Positions 1 to 11,235 of a DNA stretch of 37,103 nucleotides are shown piece by piece. How positions within the stretch are numbered: the stretch's first letter is position 1; every line of letters starts with the position of its first letter. Source of the stretch: Plakobranchus ocellatus (Eukaryota; Mollusca; Gastropoda; Plakobranchidae); the NCBI GenBank assembly GCA_019648995.1, contig BLXT01008489.1, positions 485,536 through 522,638 on the forward strand, written 5' to 3'. Below the pieces are notes generated by a model. The model worked only from the letters and a program-made list of their open reading frames with translations, was not told the DNA's origin and did no database searches. Both the position numbers and the translations under genes were made by a program.

Positions 1-162
1 GCAGCCTATTTTTTCTGTGCGTCCAAAAGTGGAAACTCGTTATGTCTGGAGGTGGAATTAGCCCACGTCCTGAATGAGTTAAGTAAGGAGGAATTTCAAC
101 AAAGGGCAAAAATCGAACTTAAACCAAAGAGTAAAACACTCAAAGCTGCTACTCCTGCTTGA
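1..162 (+). CDS. Unidentified C-terminal open frame running in from the left edge
   Basis: Frame 1 is open from the first base to TGA at 160-162 (53 codons). It reads like coding sequence, with a charged C-terminus (SKEEFQQRAKIELKPKSK). An AATAAA follows at about 326. I do not recognise the protein. It cannot be a rhomboid exon because it ends in a stop with no donor and lacks rhomboid motifs. It may be the end of a retrocopy or of another gene lying inside the rhomboid intron, or a chance open frame. Confidence 0.3.
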   Translation, partial: AAYFFCASKSGNSLCLEVELAHVLNELSKEEFQQRAKIELKPKSKTLKAATPA

Positions 163-371
163 TTTGTGTTTGGAGAGATTGAGAATGGGAATTTTATTTG
201 TCTTTATAGTGTGATAAGAAAAGAATTGGTTATGCTAAACACATGGCCTCGCCATCTGTCCTCTGCTTCCACCCCACTCTCAACTCTTCATCTGGGTCAA
301 TAGTTATATGTAAATCTGAGTTTTAAATAAATACAAAAACTTAACCTGTTTGTGCCTTTTGTGTATCACAG

Positions 372-472
372 GCTGCCTTCTACACTCCCTCACAGACATG
401 CACGTGAGCTTAGTTGGGGCCAGTGGAGGTGTTTATGCCATCCTAGGGGCACATGTGGCAGCCATAGTCATA
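372..472 (+). CDS. Rhomboid exon with catalytic serine
   Basis: The acceptor CAG lies at 369-371 and the donor GTAAGC starts at 473. The exon opens with two bases that complete a split codon and closes on a codon boundary (phase 0). It encodes GCLLHSL..., then VGASGGVYAILGAHVAAIVI, that is the active-site serine loop and the helix after it. Confidence 0.93.
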
Positions 473-3400
473 GTAAGCTTTTATTCCTTTTTACTATGGA
501 CTTTAGGGTCATTTTTCCATATTTCTTTTTATTCCTGTATCACTTTATGTTGTTGTGGTTTTCCCTTTGTTATTGTTGCTTTTTATATTATTGGGCAGCC
601 AAAAAAAGTTTAAACAAGCTGTTAACCATTATGTCCAGTTTGGCTTTCCTTATTGTGTATAACCCAAATATTCAAACAGTAGATTGGAAAGTTTCTCTTT
701 TCTCTATGTTACTGGTCAGAGACTTTTTTATTATGTGGTCAGATGGATTATTTTTTCTTGTTTGCAGGTTGTTGAAACATAAGAATGGAGATAAATGTTT
801 GCCATAGTCAAATAGAAAAGCAGTATCATCCATAGGCTTAACACTGACGATACTGCTTTTGATTTGGCTACAGAAGATGTGTTGATTTATGTTAGCCTTT
901 GTTTTTATTTTCAATTAATGTTGAAGTGAGATAAAACTAAGTGATTTATGGCACGCCTTTTTTTTTTTAGTTCGATGTTTAGGAATCTTTTACCAGGCAT
1001 TAAACTGTTTGTTTTCTCAACTTTTTTTGCTTTAGAAACAAGTTTTAATGAACCGGCTTTCTTTCATACTTCAGCATTAGTGTAGGTCACATAAAATCTG
1101 TGATCCTTAGAATGAAGCTTTTAATTCAATTTTCATTTTAAAGAATACAAAGCTAAAAAAATTAGCACTCTGTGCTGATCAACTTAGATTCAATAAGTTT
1201 TAAATTGTTGATTCTGGTTATTTTCCATATTAATTCATCTTTCGTCAACTACTGCAGTATGATCAAGACTCTTAAAGTAACTTAATTGTTTGTTGGAGCT
1301 CAGCATTTTAATATTTTCTCTTTCTATTTTTTCAATCGTATATTGTAAGTGTTCTTAAATAGAGTATGAAAAAATATTGCCTTCTTTTCACTTGCACACC
1401 TGAAATTTTTCTGGATGATAAATTTTAAGTTTTCACATTTTATCAAAATTTTATTTTTTCGCTTGCTATCACATAAAAGGTTAGGTTTTTTATCGTTTTT
1501 TTCTTCTTTACAATACCATCACACTTTCAGCATTATGTCCCTTTACTTCTTTCTTGCTTCTTGTAGAATTGGCGTGAAATGAATTATCGCTGTATGGATC
1601 CACAAGAGCTAGAGGACAATGTGTGTTGTGGATTTTTCCGCATCCTGCTCAGTGCACCTGTGAGATTAGCAATCATTCTCATTCTTGGTGTGTATATAAA
1701 TAATTTTTTTTAGCATTACAACATGCTGAGATGTAGTCAGCAGAACTCTTAGACCCAAACATGTTTGGGCACAAATCATCCAACTCCAAAATACGAAAAA
1801 AAAAATATGTCCTCATGATGTAGAATTTCATCACGCTTTCTGTCTTCTAGGACAGGCTAACTTGCAGTCGGACTCATGCACTATTATCTTAGGCTGTGCA
1901 TTAGCAAGCAAACAATTTTTACAACAATAAGCCAATTTTACTCAAGGAGAAAAATCTGCAGGCTTTTTGAAACATTTACTCGGTCACGACCTTGGATTTG
2001 TGATGCAATTGTATGAACCTGAAATGGAGCTTGAATGTAAACATTGGCCATAAGAATCGTCTTCTCAGTGCATTTACATTACATTTAGACGCAAAATAAG
2101 TCGGCATAATGCGGGAACAGGCCACTGACTTCTAGATCTACCTTCATGTGCCACCAACAAAATGAAGTAGTCATGGGCATAAAGTTGTGTATATTTTGTG
2201 CATATTTATTTTACTAAATAATTTAGCCCACTGCCTCTTCATTTCATCGGTAGATCTAGCATGTGAAGGTAGATTTAGAAGTAGGTAGGCCTGTCCTGGG
2301 ATCATCCCAATAATGCTCTTGCTGTAACATATAAATAATTCTAAAAGCATAAACTTATGTATTAGTGAAGGTTTGCTCAGCAATGGGTCCATTATGGTTA
2401 GTGACTGGGCAAAAGGCTACATAGCCTAGTCAAATTGATCGTCGGGTCAATTCGCCTTTGCATACATTTTACAGGTTAAGGGTGAGACTGAAATAGCCAG
2501 GAAACGCAAGGTCGTTGTTTTCTTTCGTCGGTTAAATTTTTAACCGGATCTTGAAAACAGTTTTTTTTTAATATTGAAAAGAAAATTGAATGCTTTTTCG
2601 AACCAGCTAATTTTATTGTCAGTATTTAGATTAAAAAAGATTCAAATTTAGCCTTTTTTTATTTTTAAAATCTCAAGGGTTTTTTCACTTTTTGTCATCC
2701 GATCGAGACCAAAAACATTTGAGATTAATCAGCATTCATTTATGCAAATGGGTATCTAGGAGCCAGGAATATGTAGTGTATGGCATTGTCAGTAACAACA
2801 CATTTTTGCAGCCGACACGTTTTCATCGTTGTGAATTTTGAAACAGTCACTTTTTTCTCACTTGCCATTTTTCTCCAACATGATTCAAAAGTAAATTGAA
2901 ATCTCTCGATTTAGGAACTTTTGATAAATTTTTAATCTGATGTAAATTTCGTCTGATTTTGTGTAAAAAGAATGGTTGTTTTGCCTCTGTCTGAACTCAT
3001 TAGGAGGGTTTTGGGCGCTTACTTTCAGTTCTTGTATCTTTTCAAATTTGAAATCCATCCTCTTATGTGTAACTTCAGGGGAAAAAAAGCCAAATCACCA
3101 TCTTTGAATGCCTTTCTGCGGCTTTGAAATGTTTAATATGGCTTTATAATGAAATACTAGGACTCTGAACTCTGTACGGATTGTAAGTCTAGATCTAACA
3201 GAAATTCGACTTTGTTTACATATGTGCCCCAGTGCGGCTAAACCACATGACAAAATAGTTTAGTGTCATTGAAAAAAGACGTCATCGTTGGAATTTCCCC
3301 CTGGATGCACTAAGCTGATTCACAGACAACAAGCACAAGTCATACTACTTGATCATATTTGTTTCTGATTCATTTAAAACCACAGCTAGTGATATTCTTA

Positions 3401-4805
3401 GTTTGTTACTAAAAATAGTATTTATGCTTTATCTTATGATGTGCTTTTTGCCTCATAGTGAGCTTTTCATGTGTCTGAGTATTTTTTTTATCACTGATAT
3501 AATTAAGATTTAAAAAAAGAACATCAAGCAGTGCCTTAGTCATTTTTCTTAGAAATACAGTAAGTTTTGATGCAACCCCAGACGAACAGAATCCTTCACG
3601 AATTTTTCAATTTATTCTTCCTACCCACCCTATCCACTAACAGAAAGCCAGCAGAAGTAAAATCTTTTTAAACTCTGCCATTTATTCATGAAACATTATA
3701 CCAAGAGGAAAGTAAGAAATTTATCTTGTTTTGTAATGTTGATGATTTCCATGAAGTAAAATTAAATTACATTTAGAAATAAGCTAATATTTATGACTTT
3801 GTAAAACGCTAAGCTAAAGTTTTTTAAAACAATCTACAAAGAAAAGGGAGTTGAATGATTCACCTTGCATGAGGGTTATTTCAGCTGGTGTGATATCAAG
3901 CTTTTGGGAGTGATAATGTGAACATAGTTTTATTTTATTATCACAAGATCAAAAGCTATACATCATTTCCCACGGATCCAATGACTGATTAAATTCAGTT
4001 GCTTCACTATTTCAAAAATTTATACTAAGCCTATTTCCATTAAAAAAAATTGTGAGGCAACCAAGGTAAATCAGGCAAACTTTCTGTGGATACTTTTGCA
4101 CTAGAGGCTTTTCAAAATTCTCATTTATCAAAAAGATACTAAAAGTTCAATCATCTAATTCCATAACTACTGACAGATCTGGTATAGAGATATCCTTTGT
4201 TCATCCAAAATGGAATAATTGGAAAAGGGGGTAATTTTGGCTGATGGCTAAAATATTTTTTTAACTTGAAACGTTCAAAACAGAAAAAAGCATTAGTTTC
4301 TAAAACTCCAGATCACCTAAACCGGGGTTTTGAAGAATCACCTCAGCAAATTATTCCACTTCGGCAGTTTTACCCATGTTACACTGTTCCAATTCTTTCC
4401 GCTTTTGTCACTAGATCAGTAATCAAATCAGCTCTTGGAACAAGCAATTTCATCTCATTGGATTTTTCTTTTTCTTTTTTTTTTCTTTTGGGTGGGGAGA
4501 AGGGGTTGAGTGAGAAAGAGAGTGAAAATCTGAGAATGAGAGGTATAGACAGATTTATAACTAGACGGGCAATAGATAAAGTAGCAGAGGGAGAGAGAGA
4601 GAAAGAGAAGGAAGTGAAAGAGCAAACTGATTGACAGACTTGCAGGAAGATAGATAAATAGCCAGATTGATAGACATAGGAATAGATAAAAAAAACAAAT
4701 AAATTGATAAAGGGATAGAAAGTGAATAAGGAAAATTGTAAGAAGCGAACATGAAAACTGATAGACACAAAGATGGAAAAGATAGGAAGAAGATTGATAG
4801 ACATC

Positions 4806-4875
<70 letters not shown>

Positions 4876-7800
4876 TCAAATAAATTGATATAAGATAGAC
4901 AGCTACACAGATTGATAAAATCAACAGATAGAAAAAAAAATGGATTGGTAGACAGATTGAATGACAGACAATTAGATGGCAGAAACAGTTCAAAATGAGA
5001 TTAATCAATACACAAATCAAAATGAAATGGAAAAATCTGAGGCAATTAAGTAAAGCTAAATAAGCAAGTTATTATGGTTAACAGAAAACACAATTAATCA
5101 GATTTTAGAGAAAAATAATGAATATAACAACAGCCACTTATTCTGTTCAGTATTAAAATCACACACCCTCACACATAAACATAAAACATATAATAATATG
5201 CTATACCCAAAGCCTGTTCTCGTGGGTTTTGGTTATAAGTATTTCTACACTTTCTTCCTTGGTCTTCTGGTGCAGTTAACCCTGAAATCATCCTTGCAGT
5301 TTCCTTTTAACAAAGTTTATGACAAGCATGAAGCAATTTCATCGATAAATGCGCCCACAGTTAACTGTTTCTCAAAGTGTGTACTTTCTTCCCTCTTTTG
5401 CCAAGCCTGAAAAAAATATTTCCTGGAATTTATTATTTTATATTTTCTGTTGTTGTTGACACACGCATTCTGAAAATTTGCCTGCACCAAATAGTGTTCC
5501 TTAAAATTCAGAAAATTTTTCGTATCTGGATTCTACAGATATTGCACAATCAACTCGTTGCAAAATAAGGGTGCTGAAGTATATTTACTATTCATGACAA
5601 TAGGTAAGGTTTTTTTTAATTTGACCGCAGAAAATTTTTAGGGCAAATAAAATTACAGGGTGAGTGTAGAAAGTGTGGTATGGATATGTTCATAAATAAA
5701 TTCTGCACATTTCTAGGTTGTTTATATTTTGTTTTTTTATTTTACATATATGCTCAAATTAAACACAATGGAAACAAAAATGTAAAAATAATATTTTAAA
5801 AAATCAGCTCTCTCATACATTAACCTGCCCATGGTTCATTAGTTTGTGGATATCCATCAAAACTCGAAGAATAAAAATTGTTGAGTAATAATCCGGCAAT
5901 TAAGAAATCCATAGTAAAAGTGGGCAAGTCTTGTGATTTTTGCAGGAACACATGATTATTCACATAGCGTAAATTGAAAAAAAAACCCAGATTTTTCTAT
6001 ATACACTATTTACAACTGAAGAGCTAGTTCAATGACTTTTGTGAATTGTGGCTATGATATCTATAGAAACAGTGCTTTAGGTGCAAGTGAGGATGATCCA
6101 GGCATTCTGAGTACACAAATTTTGTTCTGTGGCGATTTCCAGGGCTACCATAGACACAATTGCGGTCTTTGTTGATATACTTGATGAGGTGCATTTTTGT
6201 GCTGTTGTACTTGTCAATCTGTACAGGCTAAGTTGGTCCAGGAAGTACAGCAGAGAGAGTAATGACAGTAGCATTTCTTCAATACTCATGTCCTTGAAGA
6301 ACCGCAGCCTCGTCTGGATGGCTCAGAGTATACAGGATATGCAAATTGAATTGGATAATCTCCAAGAGCCAGAAAAAATCTTTTTTCTCCACTTTGATGA
6401 ACATCGCTCATGTATAATAATTATGCAACCGCTTGGTTTGCCATATCACAACAATTCATGGCCATATTGTATATATATTGATGACCCCTGGCTTCTATGT
6501 ACAACCTCTTCTTGTTTCGATATCCATTATATCAGCAGCAGCATCAGTTGAAACCATGATACACAGTTTTTTGGCCTTTTTATCATACCATGCAACTAAG
6601 ATGATACATCTTCTTCGCTCAGATATCATCTGCACTCTTTGTGTTTTCGTTTTTGTTTTGAAAGATTAGGAACAAATCCTCTCCTTCTGGGCATCAGAGT
6701 CCCAGTGTCATGGATTTGTGTAGATTGAAGGTAGCGTATGACAAGAAGAGAAGCGTAGTAGCGAAAGGCATAAACATGATGACATTTTCCAAAGTTATTC
6801 GTCAAGAGTGTGTGAAATATTTTGGCAGCTTTCTGGCTTTCAGGATCTGCTTCTGGAGCATAACATGTGTCTTTTCCATAGTATAGGCACAGGTTCCACA
6901 CATATCTTGTAATTCTGTCGTATAAACCAAAAATTTTTATATGGTATTTTTTGGGCTTCGTAGGATTATACTGTTTGTCATACTGTCATAAATCTCAGCA
7001 GCCCCTCTTTTTCAATTGGGACCCAGTCACCATACACAGATCTTCGTTTGCAAGGATTGTTCATCACTGACTTTTGTAGCGCAAACTCATTGACGCTAGT
7101 ACAAAGAATCGTCTGCAAACATGTGAAAGCTGATGAGTTCTCACTCAAGTTTGTAATTATTCCAGGTGCTTGTGCAGGCACAAATCTATACGACATATTC
7201 GTCTTGTGTTCTGGACTCCTGGGCTTGTTTATTGGAACTTGCTTCTGACTCTTGACATACAAGTCAAGGCCTAGATCTAGCACTCCCACTGGAGCATAGA
7301 GCTTTCTTCTATTTGTGGTCTAAATCTTTTTCCAATACCATTGCTTTTTGATTTTTTAGGCCTGGAAGGTCCTGGTAAACAAGATCGACAGGTGACTTGA
7401 TCATCCTCACTTGATGTAATAGATTCTCTCTCATAACTTTCACTTTCACTAGAATCTAATTGTAGATCTACTCGCCATTGTCTCCATCAGTTAAATCTTC
7501 TTGAACCAACCTCAAAGCCTGTTCAGCAGTTACTCTATGAGGTGGTCGGTTTCCTGATGCCATTTTGAGAAATCTAGACTCCTAGAACAATAATTCAAAG
7601 TGCTAGCAAAATCAGCTGAATTTTTTTACATTTAGATCTACAGAGCTTTCTAAAGATTGCTTACACTTGCAAGAAACTAGCAAATTAGGCATGAATAAAC
7701 AGTCAATAAAATGGACAAAGACCTATTTGTGCTTGTCATAAAAGATAATGTAGTTACCGTCACAAAGTATTTGAAAGTATGTGTTTTAACCTCAATCTTG

Positions 7801-9961
7801 CTGTGAGCGGCTTGCAGTTTCTCTGGAATTCCTGAGAGCTGCTCATCAGATTTTTCATGTTAATAATGTCAAATTCCTAAAAAAAGTAAACATGATGTTT
7901 ATAAAAGCCTATATCATATTATAGATAATATCAGTGATAACACATAGATGAAATTCGAAGACAATCAGTGCATAAATCTCATAGAAGATAGATCTTTGTG
8001 ATGAAAAACATGTAGTCAGAAAAATGCTATTCATGTTTCTCTAGAAGTGTCTGAACATTTTGATGAATCATCGATAATTTGTTTCCACCATCAAATCTAA
8101 TGTGGACATGTCCAACAATGCCTAAAGTTGAATAAAAGTAGAACCTCGTTTCGTTTGTATTCAAATTGCAAGTAATTGAAAGCATAAAAATTTATTAATA
8201 CTGGCTTGATAATCACAGTAAATTTTGAGGAATTGATAAAATACGTTTTTCCCTGACTAAAGAGCAAAAAAAACCGCCAGAATTGTGAAATCAATACTTT
8301 AAGTGGGTTTAGCCTGGAAGTCAGGTGCCAAAGTCAACTGCCGCAACCTACCTGCTGTAGCACTATAACACTTTACTTTCCTTGTTTCCAAAGTTGTTCC
8401 TGACACCGCACTGGCCATCTACAGACGTGTCACTGAGCCAGATGATTTCAAAGTCGGAGTATCTGCTCATGTAGGAGGCTTTGTGGCAGGTAAGAGAAGT
8501 TTTCATTATTTCTTTTTCGTTTTTTTTATTTTTTTATTTTCACCTCCTGCATTGTGTTGGAAGGTAAAAGCATTCACAAATTTTCCTCAATCACCCATCT
8601 GTATCTCACATCTAATGCATATTTCAATGTGAACCTCGAATTCCAAGTGTTTGAACTCTACAAGACCTTGGGCTCAACAGGAGATACATAAGTGTCGTTT
8701 TTATCTCTCCAATTTGAGTAAAATACCTTGGATTCAATATATGCTAAATTTATCAACCTTGGTCTAAAGTAGATCAAGCAAGGCCTTCAGTGGAGGAAAA
8801 AAAAAATCACATACAAGTATATAATTGTTAGCCTTTGTCTACTTTAGATGCAATATAAAAATCAAGTTGAGAATATGTAAATGTACACTGCAAGTTGGTA
8901 TGGTGGAAATAGGGTATGGGCAGTTAGAGAAGAAAATAGCAAAAAAATGGGCCTTCTCTGTTTGTCTGGGCCCTCTTAGTTGTAGCAGGGCCCAAGGATG
9001 GGTACAACACAAGGCATGGGGGTGAAGACAGGAGGGATGCAAAGCAAAGCTCAGAGCAGTTAAAGAAAAGATGGATGGGTAGGGAATCAAAGAGGAGGCT
9101 GAAGAAAATAGGGGTAGGGAAAGAGAGCTTTCAAAAGAAAGGATACTGACCATATATTTTCATAATAAATAATGCATCCCTTTAGAAAGAATCACTCTTG
9201 GCACTATTCTTGCACTATTGCTAGCTTACATAGATCCAGCCAGACTTTCAGTACTATAGCACACTTGTGTATTAAAGGTGCTAAAATTGAGCATGATCAT
9301 GTCATTATCACTCAGACTACGATGGCTTTGTTCTGCGCACATTTTTTGTACCCTGACTTTTCAATGAATAAGCATTTTTTTTTTATTTTATGGTAACTGT
9401 TTCATAACAAGACCTTGGGTTCAAAGAGAATAATGCCAGGCCTGAGAATCTTGCTATTTCCAGGGTTCATTGCATGCATTAACCATTCAACAGGCATATA
9501 GGAAAGAATGTTCTTTGGGGCTAAGATGTAAAGCTTTTTTTTTAGGTTAAAACCTCACAAATTGCCATCTTTCTTTACTTCATTCCTTTAGAAGATAAAC
9601 TTTATTCCAGTGGCTGTTATATGTATCATCAACCAGATTAAACATTCCCCATAAAGATTATAAAAGTGACATAGTTTGAACATTGCGGAAGGATATTTTT
9701 GTTCTCGAGGGTTTTTTTTTTTTTTGCTCTAAAGAAAAATGCACAATGTGAAATATTTTCTATCATTCATTTGTATGTTGTTTTTTCATTGTTTCAGGCA
9801 TCTTCATGGGTATTGTAATCCTGCGCAACATCAAGCGCCATACATGGGAACGTAACTTGGGCTGGCTTACACTGGCTTTGTACCTGGCATTTGTAGCTTT
9901 CACTGCCCTGTTTAATGTGTTCTATCCTGGATATCCGAAAACAGACTGGAGCAGCCTATGA
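372..9961 (+). CDS. Rhomboid-family intramembrane serine protease (RHBDL/rhomboid type), last four coding exons
   Basis: This is the C-terminal part of a polytopic membrane protease that cleaves transmembrane substrates within the bilayer; animal members release EGF-type ligands. Joining 372-472, 1567-1687, 8394-8489 and 9798-9961 gives about 160 residues in one frame with a stop at 9959-9961, all junctions GT–AG. Visible family features in order: GASGGVYA with the catalytic Ser (codon 422-424); the NWREM segment after it; a hydrophobic helix; AIYRR; AHVGGFVAG with the catalytic His (codon 8468-8470); then ILRN and a final hydrophobic helix ending ALFNVFYPG. The Ser–His dyad and helix order match the RHBDL/Drosophila rhomboid class and suggest an active enzyme. 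The N-terminal helices and cytosolic head are outside the window. I cannot tell RHBDL1, 2 and 3 apart from this part alone. Confidence 0.95.
473..1566 (+). other. Rhomboid intron, phase 0, no internal features seen
   Basis: This 1.1-kb GT–AG intron is AT-rich with several T runs, and its 3' end is pyrimidine-rich before TTGTAG. I saw no element or conserved coding stretch in it. Confidence 0.85.
1567..1687 (+). CDS. Rhomboid exon, NWREM segment and following helix
   Basis: The acceptor is TTGTAG at 1561-1566 and the donor GTGTGT starts at 1688 (phase 1). It encodes NWREMNYRCMDPQELE, a short hydrophilic, Cys-containing loop, then a hydrophobic helix ending LAIILIL. Rhomboids have an Asn-Trp or similar pair at the same place. 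The loop before the helix is longer than in the vertebrate and fly proteins I can recall. Confidence 0.93.
2114..2297. repeat. Imperfect long inverted repeat (foldback or MITE-like)
   Basis: The arm 2114-2179 is the approximate reverse complement of 2223-2297. The outer arms share GGCCTGT, AGAAGT, TAGATCTA/TAGATTTA, AAGGTAGAT and CATGTG in mirrored order. The inner arms share AAATGAAG and GGGC. A loop of about 45 AT-rich bases lies between. The left arm holds TAGATCTA and the right arm TAGATTTA. No transposase or clear target duplication was seen. It may be a foldback MITE or a decayed transcribed hairpin. Confidence 0.65.
4490..4990. repeat. Purine-rich low-complexity tract with (AT)21(AG)12
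   Basis: The plus strand is strongly purine-rich with a degenerate GATA/GACA/GATTGATA tetramer pattern. It contains an uninterrupted AT dinucleotide array at 4809-4850 followed directly by AG at 4851-4875. Long open frames on either strand here come from this simple sequence and are not genes. Confidence 0.9.
6024..7563 (-). pseudogene. Dead piggyBac-type transposase
   Basis: Read right to left, the order is that of a piggyBac (DDE_Tnp_1_7) transposase. It starts at ATG 7561-7563 with MASGNRPPHRVTAEQAL. An acidic Ser/Glu/Asp-rich stretch follows in another frame. Next come FVPAQAPGI and WVPIEKEGLLRF, then QYNPTKPKKYHIKIFG with YVWNLCLYYGKDT, and HHVYAFRYYAS with TGTLMPRRRGF. VINIYNMAMNCCDMANQ comes near 6440. 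The C-terminus is a cysteine-poor relic of the zinc-binding domain, TKFVYSECLDHPHLHLKHCF, with a stop at 6024-6026. Several frameshifts and stops break it. A large deletion near 6965 removes the stretch holding the first catalytic Asp. The second Asp position (usually DN-YY) reads FRYY; the third (CCD) remains. I found no convincing inverted ends or TTAA duplication. Confidence 0.85.
8394..8489 (+). CDS. Rhomboid exon with catalytic histidine
   Basis: The acceptor is TTTCCAAAG ending at 8393 and the donor GTAAGA starts at 8490 (phase 1). It encodes VVPDTALAIYRRV, an acidic loop, then VGVSAHVGGFVAG. His at 8468-8470 is the second member of the rhomboid dyad, in the usual A-H-x-x-G-x-x-A-G helix. 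Confidence 0.95.
8490..9797 (+). other. Rhomboid last intron, phase 1
   Basis: A 1.3-kb GT–AG intron. A purine-rich, relatively GC-rich patch lies at 8930-9130 and T runs at 9375-9395 and 9710-9725. No transposon or coding motif was recognised. Confidence 0.85.
9798..9961 (+). CDS. Rhomboid terminal coding exon
   Basis: The acceptor is TTTCAG ending at 9797. The exon completes the His helix (GIFMGIVILRN), adds a short basic loop and a last hydrophobic helix (LGWLTLALYLAFVAFTALFN), then a short tail ending DWSSL before TGA at 9959-9961. The layout is that of the last helix of metazoan rhomboids. Confidence 0.94.
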
Positions 9962-11138
9962 TAGAGCATCAGTACGCAATAAGACATATCTACACATACC
10001 TAAAGGTGTCCTCTGACTACTAAATGATTACATAGTTACTTATATATAAGTTTAAATGACTACTAAATGATTACATAGTTACTTATATATAAGTTTAAAT
10101 GAACAAGATCACCTTCAGGAAACAACACAAATGATATAAAATCTAGAATCCAAAGATCTTAGGGCAGTAAAAATACATTAAAATATTTCACTTTATCCTT
10201 TAGCTTAATCAGTCAAATAATACAAAAAGTAAGTACCCAATACTGACGGTTAATGGCCTATGCGCACGCTAATCACTCAAAATTGACGATCTTCCCTCGG
10301 CTGTAATTAAATTTCTTTCGTATGAAAATGAAAATAATGCCTATCAGTAAAAAGAACAAAATCTTGTCTTTCCACAGGTGTAAATTTATTTTCTATTTGC
10401 TTGAAACATATATAGCTATGACGAAGTGAAAAGAGGAAGCATCACGGATTTTCGGCTCGGGAATTCCCCGATTGCATTAAGTTTTCCAAACCTCCTTCTC
10501 CTTGCGCTTGCGTCAATGTGTTGATAGGATAACGTGTGTTGTGGATATAAATAGCTCCTTCGAACTATTTTTCAATGAGGTTACTCTGTTATAAATACGA
10601 AAAAATCGGCTTTAAACTTTTAAAAGGCGAAAAATCGATGGAAATTGAAGAAATTTTGCAATGAAAAAATATATCTTTCGAAAGATCATCCATTTTTCTA
10701 TTAAAAAATATGCTCTTTATTAGAACTATTTTTCATCGATCATTGCGCAAGCCGCTAGAACTACTTCTATCTGACTTGATCAAGCACACTTCTGTGCCCA
10801 GGTCAGCAGAGCCAGTAGAAATACAGATTATAGAGAGATTAGATCTATGTTTGAGTTAGCGGTCCGCTATCCTGTCTGTGCTCTGCGTTAACAGGGATAA
10901 TGGGATAAAAGCTTATTGTATGGTTAATTAGAAGATTTTACGTTTTCATATTGAACTTTACTCTAGTTAATCGTACAAGTATTTACTGTCCCGTTAAAGC
11001 TATGAATTGGGTTTTAAGAGAATTTATCATGATCGAAGCTGATCACTGTCACTTTCAGTAAGCCTGGTTGTGTGCATAAAAAAAAAAAAAACTCTCCCGT
11101 CTGCCCTAACCTTTGCTTGTTTTGTAAAATTAATAGTA
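9962..11138 (+). other. Rhomboid 3' flank, proximal part of possible 3' UTR
   Basis: No open frame of note. The stretch holds the exact 43-bp tandem duplication and a weak ATTAAA at 10177-10182. A 13-base word, GAACTATTTTTCA, occurs near 10562 and again near 10724. It is bounded on the right by the mariner element. Confidence 0.5.
10014..10099. repeat. Exact 43-bp tandem duplication
   Basis: Units 10014-10056 and 10057-10099 are identical (TGACTACTAAATGATTAC ... AAGTTTAAA). Perfect identity implies a recent duplication or an assembly artefact. It lies just past the rhomboid stop codon, so probably in the 3' UTR. Confidence 0.95.
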
Positions 11139-11179
11139 CGAGGGATGTCCGAAAAGAAACAGGAAAAGGGGCATAACTC
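11139..11179 (+). repeat. Mariner terminal inverted repeat, left
   Basis: It starts CGAGGGATGTCCGAAAAG and matches the reverse complement of 12485-12525 at 39 of 41 positions. TA precedes it. Confidence 0.97.
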
Positions 11180-11235
11180 AAAGAGTTTTGATCAGATAAA
11201 TTTGAAACTCACACAGATTGAAGTTCACTCTTCCA

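Larger units (their letters stand above)
1688..8393 (+). other. Rhomboid intron, phase 1, 6.7 kb, transposon-bearing
   Basis: This large intron separates the NWREM exon from the His exon. It holds the hairpin at 2114-2297, the purine-rich and AT/AG tract at 4490-4990 and the dead piggyBac copy at 6024-7563. The remainder (2300-4490, 5000-6020, 7564-8393) is AT-rich and I saw no gene in it. Confidence 0.85.

Noticed and set aside
4266..4634. Plus-strand open frame of 122 codons
   Set aside because: It overlaps the same low-complexity tract and has no coding features beyond it.
4379..5020. Minus-strand open frame of 213 codons, the longest after the mariner transposase
   Set aside because: It is the translation of purine-rich simple sequence and AT/AG arrays (poly Ile-Tyr, Ser-Leu), with no domain.
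5820..5840. TTAACCTGCCC as a possible piggyBac end
   Set aside because: No matching inverted end was found on the other side of the relic.
6129..6669. Plus-strand open frames of 140 and 78 codons
   Set aside because: They are antisense shadows of the minus-strand piggyBac relic.
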